A stretch of DNA of 64,000 nucleotides from Clostridium vincentii. GTDB lineage: Bacteria; Bacillota; Clostridia; Clostridiales; Clostridiaceae. This document shows, one piece after another, positions 1 through 9,003 of this stretch (positions within the stretch are counted from its first letter, which is position 1; each line of letters opens with the position of its first letter). Location of the stretch: the NCBI RefSeq assembly GCF_002995745.1, contig NZ_PVXQ01000012.1, positions 19,161 to 83,160 of the forward strand. The letters are read 5' to 3'. The notes under the pieces were generated by a model. It worked only from the letters and a program-made list of their open reading frames with translations, was not told where the DNA came from and ran no database searches. The translations under genes were made by a program, and so were the position numbers.

Positions 1-1
1 A

Positions 2-793
2 AAGGAATATTTGCAAATATTCAATGAAGGAATAAAAAGTGGATGGGTAGATATTTATCAAAACAAGGGCAAAAAGGGAGGAGCTTATTCCTGGGGTGGA
101 TATGACACTATGCCATATGTTTTATTAAACTATAATTACGAACTTAATGATATATCAACTTTAGTTCATGAAATGGGTCATTCAATACACTCTTATTATT
201 CAAGAAAAACTCAACCTTACTACTATGCAGGGTATACATTATTCTGTGCAGAGGTTGCGTCAACTACAAATGAGGCCCTATTAATACATTATTTAATAGA
301 TAAGGAAACAGATAAAAAGAAAAAGTCATTTTTAATAAATCAAGAACTTGAACAAATAAGAACTACTGTATTTAGGCAATTAATGTTCGCGGAATTCGAA
401 CTTTATACTCATAATGCTCTAAATGAAGGAAAGTCACTAACCGCTGCTGATTATAATAAAAAGTGGCATGATTTAAATAAGACATACTTCGGAGACGATA
501 TGGTAATCGATGAGGAAATAGACATAGAATGGTCAAGAATACCACACTTCTACTCCGATTTTTATGTTTATCAATATGCTACTGGTTATGCAGCAGCTTC
601 TGCTTTCGCTAATTCAATACTAAAGGGAAACGAAGAATCCGTAGAAAAGTATATTGCCTTTTTAAAGATGGGTGGAAGCAAGTATCCAATAGATATATTA
701 AAAATTGCAGGAGTAGACATGACTACATCAAAACCTCTTGAAGCTACAATTAATAGATTCAATGAATTACTTGATATGTTAGAGAAACTTTAA
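2..793 (+). CDS. pepF: Oligoendopeptidase F-type M3 metallopeptidase, C-terminal part
   Basis: This is the 3' part of a zinc metallopeptidase that cleaves short peptides in the cytoplasm. The reading frame is open to the left edge, so the real start lies outside the window; the TTG at 11 is an internal Leu codon. The zinc-binding HEMGH motif is encoded at 167-181, and a downstream FCAEVASTTNE segment supplies the probable third zinc ligand, as in family M3. About 264 residues remain of a family usually near 600, so the N-terminal half is missing. The all-helical C-terminal end looks intact. Oligoendopeptidase F is the closest recognised family; another M3 peptidase is possible. Confidence 0.88.
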   Translation, partial: KEYLQIFNEGIKSGWVDIYQNKGKKGGAYSWGGYDTMPYVLLNYNYELNDISTLVHEMGHSIHSYYSRKTQPYYYAGYTLFCAEVASTTNEALLIHYLIDKETDKKKKSFLINQELEQIRTTVFRQLMFAEFELYTHNALNEGKSLTAADYNKKWHDLNKTYFGDDMVIDEEIDIEWSRIPHFYSDFYVYQYATGYAAASAFANSILKGNEESVEKYIAFLKMGGSKYPIDILKIAGVDMTTSKPLEATINRFNELLDMLEKL

Positions 794-847
794 AAACCTT
801 AGATCTTAAACTAAAAGAATTATTCATTAAAGAAGGGAAAATAAATT

Positions 848-1537
848 ATGAGCTCATTAGGTAATGAAAAGATCAATATCCTCGTGGTGGATGATGAAAA
901 AAGCATAGTAGATTTTATTAAAATGGGCTTAGAAGCAGAAGGATATTCAGTATATGAAGCTTATGATGGGAAAGAAGCTATTGAAGTAGCTAATAAAGTA
1001 CATCCTCATATAGTTATACTGGATATCATGATACCTGAAATTGATGGATATGAAGTATGTTCAAGGATTAAAAAAAGTATGAAGACTTCAATTATTATGC
1101 TTACTGCACGGGATGAAATAGATGATAGAGTTAAGGGACTAGATATTGGGGCTGATGACTATATGTCAAAGCCCTTTAGTTTTAAAGAATTATTAGCCAG
1201 AATTAACGCTAGATTAAGAACTGCTTTTCCAGAACTGAATGAAGTAATTTGCATAGGAGATTTTTGTATAGATGATGGGGCCCATGAATTTAAGCATTGT
1301 GGACAAGTACTGGGATTATCACTAACTCAATATAACTTATTGAAATTTTTACTTGTAAATAATGGGATGGCTCTAAGTAAGTCATTAATACTTGAAAAGG
1401 TTTGGGGCTATGACTTTAATGGTGAAGAAAATATTGTTGAGGTATACATAAGATATTTACGAGATAAACTTCAGGATAAAGATCATACAATAATAAGGAC
1501 TGTACGTGGAGTTGGGTACAAAATGATAGCACAATGA
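848..1537 (+). CDS. OmpR/PhoB-family response regulator
   Basis: This is a DNA-binding response regulator of a two-component system. The receiver domain occupies about residues 8-122, with the acidic pair in LVVDDE and the phosphoacceptor Asp near residue 59 (VILDIMIPE). A TARDE segment and the conserved Lys in SKPFSF complete the receiver signature. A winged-helix OmpR-type output domain fills about residues 130-229 and ends in the typical RTVRGVGYK. The stop overlaps the start of the downstream histidine kinase by 4 bases, so the two are translationally coupled and almost certainly partners. The signal and target genes cannot be read from the sequence. Confidence 0.93.
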   Translation: MSSLGNEKINILVVDDEKSIVDFIKMGLEAEGYSVYEAYDGKEAIEVANKVHPHIVILDIMIPEIDGYEVCSRIKKSMKTSIIMLTARDEIDDRVKGLDIGADDYMSKPFSFKELLARINARLRTAFPELNEVICIGDFCIDDGAHEFKHCGQVLGLSLTQYNLLKFLLVNNGMALSKSLILEKVWGYDFNGEENIVEVYIRYLRDKLQDKDHTIIRTVRGVGYKMIAQ

Positions 1538-3051
1538 ATAAATTAAGGAAAAAATTTAAAATAAAAAGTTTACAATGGCAACTTATATTAGGATTTTTTG
1601 TAATTTTAGTTATTCTGTTATCTATAATGGGTATATCTCAATATAAAAATCTGAAAAAATATTTGTATACAAGCAGAGTTGAGAGTTTGCAAGTGAAATT
1701 TCATAGCATAAATATGGATGAATTTCTGCAGGAAGAATTAAATAATACTGAAAGTAATAGCATATCTGTCTTAAATGGATTAAGTGATAGGGATACTAGT
1801 GTAGCCTTCATAGATAAAAATGGACAGGTTGAATATAAATTTCAGACTCAAGAAGAAAATAAAGTTAAAAAACAATATAGTCAAGATTTAGATGAATATA
1901 AAGAAAAAGACAAACTGGTATCATCAATACCAGAGTTTTCTCAGGACGAGTATATAGAGATTCTTAATGAAAAAGGGAATTTAGAAAAAGAATATGAGAT
2001 TATAGACGATGAGGAGGATAATTGCCAATTAATTGTATGGAGAAAAGTAGGAGATATGAATTCACCATCAGGTTTAATACAGATAAGTACCCCTGTAAAT
2101 GACATTGGAAGTATATTAAATAAGCAAGTAAGTATATCTATAATTGGGTCAATAATGGTTTTAGGAATAGGACTTATTCTAGGAAAAGCAATATTCAAGC
2201 GGACACTAACGCCTTTATATAATATTACGAGTACTGTTGAAGAGATAAATATTGAGGATTTAGATATAAGATTATCAGAAGAAAATGGTCAGCTTGAGAT
2301 TGACAGATTGGCGAAGTCGTTTAATACTATGCTGGAAAGGATAGAAATCTCCTTTAAAGATGAGCAATATATAAAAGAAAAGATGAGGAGATTTGTATCT
2401 GATGCATCCCATGAATTAAGAACACCATTAACTTCTATTCATGGATTCATAGAAGTTCTTCTACGAGGTGCAGCAAAAAATAAAGATCAACTTAATTTAG
2501 CTTTAAATAGTATGTTAAGTGAAAGTGAAAGACTCACAAGATTAGTAAATGATCTTTTACTTATAACTAAACTAGAACAAGAGCCTATAGTAGAGACAAA
2601 TAGAGAAGATCTTAAGACTGTAATCCAAGAAATAGTTCCACAACTTAGAATACTTGCTGAAAATAGAGAGATACGAATAGATCTTAAAGATAATATAATG
2701 GTCTATATTAATAAAGATCAAATTAAACAAGTTATATTTAACTTAATACAAAATGCAGTGAGTCATACTGATAAAAAAGATGGAATCATAGCAATATCTA
2801 CTAGTATGGAAAATACATCTGCTCAGCTCAAGATATCAGATAATGGAACTGGAATAGATGAAAAGAATATAAGTAAAATATACGATAGATTTTTTAGAAG
2901 CGATTTTCACAGAGGACGAGGAGCAGGTGGATATGGATTAGGTCTTTCTATAGTTAAATCTATAATAGATAGTAATAGTGCTAAAATTGATGTAGAGAGT
3001 GAACTTGGAGTTGGAACTACATTTTTTATATATTTTAAATTGAATAAGTAA
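1534..3051 (+). CDS. Membrane sensor histidine kinase
   Basis: This is the sensor kinase partner of the preceding regulator. A first membrane segment lies at about residues 14-33 and a second at about 198-217, enclosing an acidic extracytoplasmic sensor region of about 160 residues. A HAMP linker follows. The HisKA domain carries the phosphoaccepting His near residue 293 (SDASHELRTPL). The ATPase domain has an N box (NLIQNAVSHT), a G1 box (DNGTGID) and a G2 box (GLGLSIVKS). The gene overlaps the regulator by 4 bases and is closed by a strong terminator just after its stop. The sensor region resembles no ligand-binding fold I can name. Confidence 0.93.
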   Translation: MNKLRKKFKIKSLQWQLILGFFVILVILLSIMGISQYKNLKKYLYTSRVESLQVKFHSINMDEFLQEELNNTESNSISVLNGLSDRDTSVAFIDKNGQVEYKFQTQEENKVKKQYSQDLDEYKEKDKLVSSIPEFSQDEYIEILNEKGNLEKEYEIIDDEEDNCQLIVWRKVGDMNSPSGLIQISTPVNDIGSILNKQVSISIIGSIMVLGIGLILGKAIFKRTLTPLYNITSTVEEINIEDLDIRLSEENGQLEIDRLAKSFNTMLERIEISFKDEQYIKEKMRRFVSDASHELRTPLTSIHGFIEVLLRGAAKNKDQLNLALNSMLSESERLTRLVNDLLLITKLEQEPIVETNREDLKTVIQEIVPQLRILAENREIRIDLKDNIMVYINKDQIKQVIFNLIQNAVSHTDKKDGIIAISTSMENTSAQLKISDNGTGIDEKNISKIYDRFFRSDFHRGRGAGGYGLGLSIVKSIIDSNSAKIDVESELGVGTTFFIYFKLNK

Positions 3052-3056
3052 ATTTT

Positions 3057-3084
3057 AAAAGGTGGCAATAGCCACCTTTTTTTA
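3057..3084 (+). terminator. Rho-independent terminator after the two-component operon
   Basis: A perfect 10-bp stem (AAAAGGTGGC with GCCACCTTTT) encloses the 4-base loop AATA and runs into a T tract. It begins a few bases after the kinase stop codon. Confidence 0.93.
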
Positions 3085-3471
3085 TTTATAGAGGAGATTT
3101 TTGGTAGAAACGGGGTTGAGATTAGAGTTGAGAGTTGAAAGAGGAGAGTTGAGAGTTAGAGCTTTCTCCGACATTTTTAATTCCCCGTAAGGGGCGCCAA
3201 AGGGCGTCAACTATCAATTCTCCCTAAGGCTGGAGGATAGAGAATACTATCTTGCAGCCTTAAACTATTAAGAAATTAAATAATTAAGAAATTAAGAAAT
3301 TAAGAAATTAAGTAATTAAATAATTAAGAAGTTATAGGAGTAGCCGAGTTTTACTTGAGTTACCTGGAATATATTCTCTCAGCAAACTCTAAGCTTATAT
3401 TCATAAAGTATTAAGCTTGATTTGTTATTGTATAAACAAGGAAATAGTTTATATAGGTAGGTGAAATAGAT
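3085..3471. repeat. Non-coding gap with low-complexity and dispersed repeats
   Basis: No gene is visible here. Three kinds of structure occur. GAGAGTTGAGAGTTG-type purine-rich repeats lie at about 3115-3160, and the same family recurs upstream of flagellin and near 63335. An unusually GC-rich patch with short inverted repeats (CCCC/GGGG and CGCC/GGGCG) lies at about 3183-3210. An array of an 8-bp unit, roughly TTAAGAAA with variants, runs from about 3268 to 3335. The promoter for the next gene must lie in the last part, but I see no convincing -35/-10 pair. Confidence 0.7.
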
Positions 3472-4428
3472 TTGATTAAAGAAACTTTAACAGCTAGTAG
3501 CTATTCTCTTGGAACTTTAATAAATTTAAGAGTACAGGGAAATGAAGCACAGCGGGCAATTGAAGAAGCATTAGGAAGACTGAGCGATATTGATGATAAG
3601 ATGTCGGCGTTTAAAGACACGAGCGAGATATCAAAAATAAATTTAAAAGCAGGGAGAACTTCACAAATCGTAGGTAAGGATACTTATTTAGTTATAAAAG
3701 AGGCTATAAAATATAGCAGACTTTTAGAGGGAGCTTTTGATCCTACAATACGACCTTTGGTATCACTTTGGAATATAGGAACAGAGCAGGAAGAGATGCC
3801 AGAAGAATGTGAAGTAGATAATATGTTGCAACTTGTGAATTATAAAGATGTAATTTTAGATGAAAGCAATTCTTCTATAAGGTTAAGGCGTGAAAAACAA
3901 GCATTGGACCTTGGAGGAATAGCTAAAGGCTATGCAGCAGATGAAGTTAGAGATATTTTTTATAAATATAATATCAGTAGTGCACTAATTGATTTAGGGG
4001 GAAATATTTTCGCCTTTGGGGGTAAAGAGGATGGAACTCCTTGGAGAGTTGGTATACAGGACCCCTTTAAAACTAGAGGAGAATTTATGGGAGTATTAAG
4101 TGTTACAAATAAATCTGTAGTTACTTCAGGTAATTATGAAAAATATTTTACTAAGGCTGGAAAAAGATTTCACCATATAATCGATCCTAAAACTGGGTAT
4201 CCATCTATTAGTAAGATTATAAGCGCAACTATTATATCTGATAATTCTATTGATGGAGATGGATTATCTACAGGAGTATATATTATTGGTATAGATAAGG
4301 CAATGAGACTTATAGAGTCCATAAGTGGAGTGGAGGCAATATTTATAACTCAAGATAAAAAAACTTATGTAACATCAGGAATTAATAATATTTTTACAAT
4401 AACAAATAAAGAATTTTTAGGTAAATAG
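3472..4428 (+). CDS. apbE: FAD:protein FMN transferase (ApbE)
   Basis: ApbE attaches FMN covalently to a Thr in FMN-binding domains of partner proteins, using FAD. Family signatures visible are DLGGIAKGYAADE near residue 145, GGNIFAFG, TSGNYEKYF, and the metal/flavin-site segment HHIIDPKTGYP. The TTG start follows an AGGTGA ribosome binding site. The frame is closed by a TAG only 18 bases upstream, so no longer N-terminus exists. The protein therefore lacks the signal peptide or lipobox usual in ApbE enzymes that act outside the membrane. It sits 13 bases upstream of a protein with two FMN-acceptor motifs, which is its obvious substrate. Confidence 0.93.
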   Translation: MIKETLTASSYSLGTLINLRVQGNEAQRAIEEALGRLSDIDDKMSAFKDTSEISKINLKAGRTSQIVGKDTYLVIKEAIKYSRLLEGAFDPTIRPLVSLWNIGTEQEEMPEECEVDNMLQLVNYKDVILDESNSSIRLRREKQALDLGGIAKGYAADEVRDIFYKYNISSALIDLGGNIFAFGGKEDGTPWRVGIQDPFKTRGEFMGVLSVTNKSVVTSGNYEKYFTKAGKRFHHIIDPKTGYPSISKIISATIISDNSIDGDGLSTGVYIIGIDKAMRLIESISGVEAIFITQDKKTYVTSGINNIFTITNKEFLGK

Positions 4429-4441
4429 AAGGAGATTTAAG

Positions 4442-6016
4442 ATGGGGAAAATAAAAAAAATACAAATTTTAAGGCACATTATACAAATAATTTTATTCTT
4501 GCTCTTGCCAGGGCTTTATGTCCTAACTTTTAGTGAATTAAAAACAGTTTATGAAATGATTATAAATGGGAATTTTAGTTTTATTCAAGCGTTTCCTAGC
4601 TTAATGGAATTTGCAGCAGTAATGTTTTTCACAATTTTAATGGGAAGATTTTTCTGCGGATGGTTATGTGCCTTTGGAGCATATAATGATTGGATATATC
4701 TAATGTCTAGCAAAATATTTAAAATGAAATTCAAGGTAAATGAAAAGGTTGATGCTCTATTAAAATATGTAAAATATATAGTTTTATTAGTATTATTAAT
4801 TGTAACAGTGAATATGGGAAGTCTTGTTCTAGAGGGCACAAGTCCCTGGGATGTTTTTGGACAAATAACGGATTTATCTAATATTTTATCAAGTTTGTTA
4901 ATTGGTTTTATACTTTTCATTTTAATAACTATAGGAGCATTTTTTATTGAAAGATTTTTCTGTAGATATTTATGTCCTTTAGGTGCTGTCTTCGCTATAA
5001 TTTCTAAAATAGGAATAGTAAAGATTAATAAACCTAGTGATAAATGTGGTGAATGTAGAATTTGTACTAATAATTGCTCTATGGGATTAAATCTTTATAA
5101 AAAGGAAAAGATTAAAGGTGGAGATTGTATAAATTGTTTAAAATGCATAGAGGTATGCCCTATAAAAAATACAAATGTTAATGTTCTTGGGGAAGATGTG
5201 AATGCAACATTAGCTAGTACAGTAGCATTAGCTACCTTTGTAGGAGTTTATGGATTAACAAATTTAGGTGGAAAAATATTAACGGATACTGGTATAGCTA
5301 CAAGTGCTGCCGTAACAAGTAGTGTGGAGGATAGTACTAGTACATCACAAACATACAAGGATGGAACTTATACAGGAAGCGCTTCAGGCTTTAAGGGTAC
5401 TACTAAAATTTCAGTTACTATAGCTAATGGCAAAATATCATCAATAGACACAGTATCTAAGCAAGATGATTCAAGTTATTACAATAAAGCTGAGAGTAAA
5501 ATTTCTAATTCTATAATTTCAGAGCAATCAACATCAGTAGATACTGTCTCTGGGGCTACTTATAGTTCTAAAGGGATAATTAATGCAGTAGAAAATGCTT
5601 TAAGCAAAGCAAAAAATTCAACTTCTGAAGTAGCTAGTAGTAGTACTACAGATTCATCAGAAGCAACAAGCTCAACTGAAAATTCAGGAAGTACAACATC
5701 AAATTCAACAAGTGCAGAAAGTACTACAACTGACAATACAACTACGGGAACTTATACAGATGGAACTTATACAGGAAGTGGTACAGGATTTAAAGGTGGC
5801 ACAACTAAAATATCAGTTACTGTAGCTGGTGGAAAAATATCATCAATAACAACAGTATCCAATGAAGATACTCCAAAATATTATAGTAGGGTTGAAAGCA
5901 CAATTACTAATTCTATAATTTCAGAGCAATCAACATCAGTAGATACTGTCTCCGGTGCTACTTATAGCTGCAAAGGAATAATAAGTGCTGTAGAAAATGC
6001 TTTAAGCAAAGCATAA
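4442..6016 (+). CDS. Membrane 4Fe-4S protein with two FMN-binding domains
   Basis: This is a probable electron-transfer protein that carries electrons across the membrane to covalently bound flavins. Several hydrophobic segments fill the first 190 residues, with NapH/NosR-like FCGWLCAFG and FCRYLCPLG motifs. Two ferredoxin-type clusters follow (CGECRICTNNC and CINCLKCIEVC). A last membrane segment near residues 255-275 leads to two FMN_bind repeats at about 305-395 and 440-524, separated by a Ser/Thr-rich linker. Each repeat has the flavinylation motif DTVSGATY, with acceptor Thr at about 373 and 507. The repeats are recent duplicates. ApbE is encoded directly upstream. The physiological electron donor and acceptor are not evident. 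Confidence 0.88.
   Translation: MGKIKKIQILRHIIQIILFLLLPGLYVLTFSELKTVYEMIINGNFSFIQAFPSLMEFAAVMFFTILMGRFFCGWLCAFGAYNDWIYLMSSKIFKMKFKVNEKVDALLKYVKYIVLLVLLIVTVNMGSLVLEGTSPWDVFGQITDLSNILSSLLIGFILFILITIGAFFIERFFCRYLCPLGAVFAIISKIGIVKINKPSDKCGECRICTNNCSMGLNLYKKEKIKGGDCINCLKCIEVCPIKNTNVNVLGEDVNATLASTVALATFVGVYGLTNLGGKILTDTGIATSAAVTSSVEDSTSTSQTYKDGTYTGSASGFKGTTKISVTIANGKISSIDTVSKQDDSSYYNKAESKISNSIISEQSTSVDTVSGATYSSKGIINAVENALSKAKNSTSEVASSSTTDSSEATSSTENSGSTTSNSTSAESTTTDNTTTGTYTDGTYTGSGTGFKGGTTKISVTVAGGKISSITTVSNEDTPKYYSRVESTITNSIISEQSTSVDTVSGATYSCKGIISAVENALSKA
5505..5952 (+). repeat. 46-bp exact direct repeat within the FMN-binding domains
   Basis: Bases 5505-5550 and 5907-5952 are identical over 46 bases and encode the same stretch leading into the flavinylation motif of the two FMN-binding repeats. 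The flanking parts of the two domains are similar but diverged. The pattern indicates an internal duplication kept similar by recent origin or gene conversion. Confidence 0.9.
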
Positions 6017-6081
6017 GGCCTAAAATATAAGTATATAAGTACAACTCCTTTAATGTATAATTAGAATAATGAAATAAATAA

Positions 6082-6137
6082 AGGCACAATCAAAAAAATA
6101 ACAAAGGTATGCCTTGTCTATTTCTTTTCATGTGCCT
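6082..6137 (+). promoter_or_regulatory. Imperfect 56-nt hairpin upstream of the rhomboid gene
   Basis: AGGCACA at 6082-6088 pairs with TGTGCCT at 6131-6137. An inner stem (ACAAAGG with CCTTGT around TATG) and an A-rich/T-rich middle allow one long imperfect hairpin. There is no T tract after it, so it is a poor terminator. It ends about 10 bases before the ribosome binding site of the rhomboid gene and may shape that leader. Confidence 0.4.
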
Positions 6138-6156
6138 AAGGCAATAGGAGATAAGT

Positions 6157-7131
6157 ATGAATAAAAACGAACAAAAAATATTTAATTATCTTACCCAAAA
6201 TGAAGGCTTCTATATGAATCAATATAGAAGTTTACAAGGTAAGTCTGATAATTGGATAAGTCTAAAAAAATTAAATGAAGGACTCTATGCTGTTGTTATA
6301 ACAGATGATAAGCATGCAGATAGTACTCAATCCGAAGCCGACGAATATTTAAAAACTATAGGACAAAACTATAAATTACATATTATTGTTTTATCTGATG
6401 GAGAATACTTTTCCGCAACAAATGGAACTACCTCAAAGGCTGTAGTGAATATTAGAGAAAAAAGGATTATTTATTGTGATGAAGACTCTAAAAGTCTTGC
6501 TAATATCACTATGAGCTTATTGGTAAAAGAAAAAGAAACACGAGAACTAAAAACAATGAGTATAACCTTAGGCATTATAGGGATTAATATAATTTTATTT
6601 ATAGTGAGTGCCATAATGTCTAAGAACATCATGAATATAGATGGGCAAGTTCTTTTAGATTTGGGGGGCAAGTTTGGTCCTTTAATTGACAAAGGAGAAG
6701 TTTATCGACTAGTTACTGCTAGCTTTCTTCATGGAGGTATTATTCATATAGCCTTTAATATGTATGCTTTATATTCAATAGGACCCCAAATTGAAGAGAT
6801 TTATGGAAAGTGGAAGTATATAGGTATATATTTCTTAGCTGGAATAGGATCTAGTTTTCTTAGTTATTATATGTTGCCAAATACATTGTCTATTGGAGCC
6901 TCTGGAGCAATATTTGGACTTTTAGGAGCATTATTTATATTTGCAGTAAAGAATAGAGATTCTTTGAAAAAAGGTGCAATTAAGAGCTTGCTAATGGTTA
7001 TAGGAGTGAATTTATATATTGGAATGACATTGCCTAATATTGATAATTATGGACATATCGGAGGTCTAATAGTAGGAATAATAATAGGAACAGTTTTTCT
7101 AGGTGGAAGTTTGAAAAAGGGGTTAAAGTAA
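6157..7131 (+). CDS. Rhomboid-family intramembrane serine protease
   Basis: Rhomboids cut membrane proteins within the lipid bilayer using a Ser-His dyad. The nucleophile is Ser about 249 in GASGAIFG and the His is about 300 in NYGHIGGL. The HGGIIHIAFNMYAL segment upstream is the usual oxyanion/His-Asn motif region. Six or so hydrophobic segments run from about residue 140 to the end. The first 130 residues form a soluble domain not recognised here, which makes the protein longer than a minimal rhomboid. An AGGAG site precedes the ATG. The substrate is unknown. The terminator hairpin overlaps the stop codon. Confidence 0.9.
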   Translation: MNKNEQKIFNYLTQNEGFYMNQYRSLQGKSDNWISLKKLNEGLYAVVITDDKHADSTQSEADEYLKTIGQNYKLHIIVLSDGEYFSATNGTTSKAVVNIREKRIIYCDEDSKSLANITMSLLVKEKETRELKTMSITLGIIGINIILFIVSAIMSKNIMNIDGQVLLDLGGKFGPLIDKGEVYRLVTASFLHGGIIHIAFNMYALYSIGPQIEEIYGKWKYIGIYFLAGIGSSFLSYYMLPNTLSIGASGAIFGLLGALFIFAVKNRDSLKKGAIKSLLMVIGVNLYIGMTLPNIDNYGHIGGLIVGIIIGTVFLGGSLKKGLK

Positions 7132-7150
7132 TACTTTAGCCTCTTTTTTT
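7118..7150 (+). terminator. Terminator overlapping the rhomboid stop codon
   Basis: GGTTAAAG pairs with CTTTAGCC around the loop TAATA, extended by A/G-T/C pairs, and is followed by a run of eight T. The gene's TAA lies in the loop. Confidence 0.88.
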
Positions 7151-7196
7151 TAACTACTTTATTTGGATAAAATAGTTAAATATAATAAATAAAATT

Positions 7197-7228
7197 ACAA
7201 TATAATAACATTTATGTTATTATATTGT
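7197..7228. promoter_or_regulatory. Perfect 14-bp inverted repeat upstream of gdhA
   Basis: ACAATATAATAACA is followed by TTTA and then by its exact reverse complement, giving a 32-bp palindrome. It lies just upstream of a possible promoter (TTGGAA at 7230, 16 bases, TATCAT at 7252) for glutamate dehydrogenase. It could be an operator, or a second terminator without a long T tract. Confidence 0.55.
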
Positions 7229-7262
7229 TTTGGAATGGTGTTTAGTTGGTGTATCATAGTAG

Positions 7263-8648
<1,386 letters not shown>

Positions 8649-8664
8649 AATAATTTAATTAATA

Positions 8665-8712
8665 ATACCAAAATAGGATCTTTTATTAGAATCTTATTTT
8701 GGTATTTTTATT
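8665..8712 (+). terminator. Terminator after gdhA
   Basis: ATACCAAAATAGGAT pairs with ATCTTATTTTGGTAT with one mismatch around an A/T-rich loop, and is followed by a T-rich stretch. Confidence 0.88.
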
Positions 8713-9003
8713 TTTCTAGAATAAATCAGAAATCCAAGAGATATATTTTAAAGAGAATAGTTATTTAATTTTCACAAAAACTGTAAAATACATATATACA
8801 GAGGGTAAACTACCATTAATATTTGTAATATGAAAAATATTAATAGACAAACTATAAATAGAGATAAATTCACATAAAATTAAGATTTATATACTTGATT
8901 TTTTTTAGCAATTGCACTATAGTAATATAGATGTATAATGACTAAAAAAAGGATAATAAGAGTAAATGAAATTATAATTTCATTTATAATAGGAGTGAAT
9001 ATA
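8713..9003. other. Intergenic region upstream of the membrane glycosyltransferase
   Basis: No gene is visible in this very A/T-rich stretch. It contains an inverted repeat at 8815-8844 (ATTAATATTT and its complement, 10-base loop) and a probable sigma-A promoter near its 3' end. I looked for the conserved core of a cyclic di-GMP riboswitch and did not find it. Confidence 0.6.
8912..8939 (+). promoter_or_regulatory. Probable sigma-A promoter of the glycosyltransferase
   Basis: TTGCAC at 8912-8917 and TATAAT at 8934-8939 are spaced by 16 bases. The -10 box overlaps the ATG at 8938, so a transcript from here would exclude that ATG and favours the start at 9004. Confidence 0.6.

Noticed and set aside
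3268..3335. CRISPR or attachment site in the 8-bp array
   Set aside because: The unit is too short and there are no spacers; it is a simple low-complexity tandem array.
8713..9003. Cyclic di-GMP riboswitch before the membrane glycosyltransferase
   Set aside because: The conserved core sequences of the known classes are absent; only A/T-rich inverted repeats are seen.
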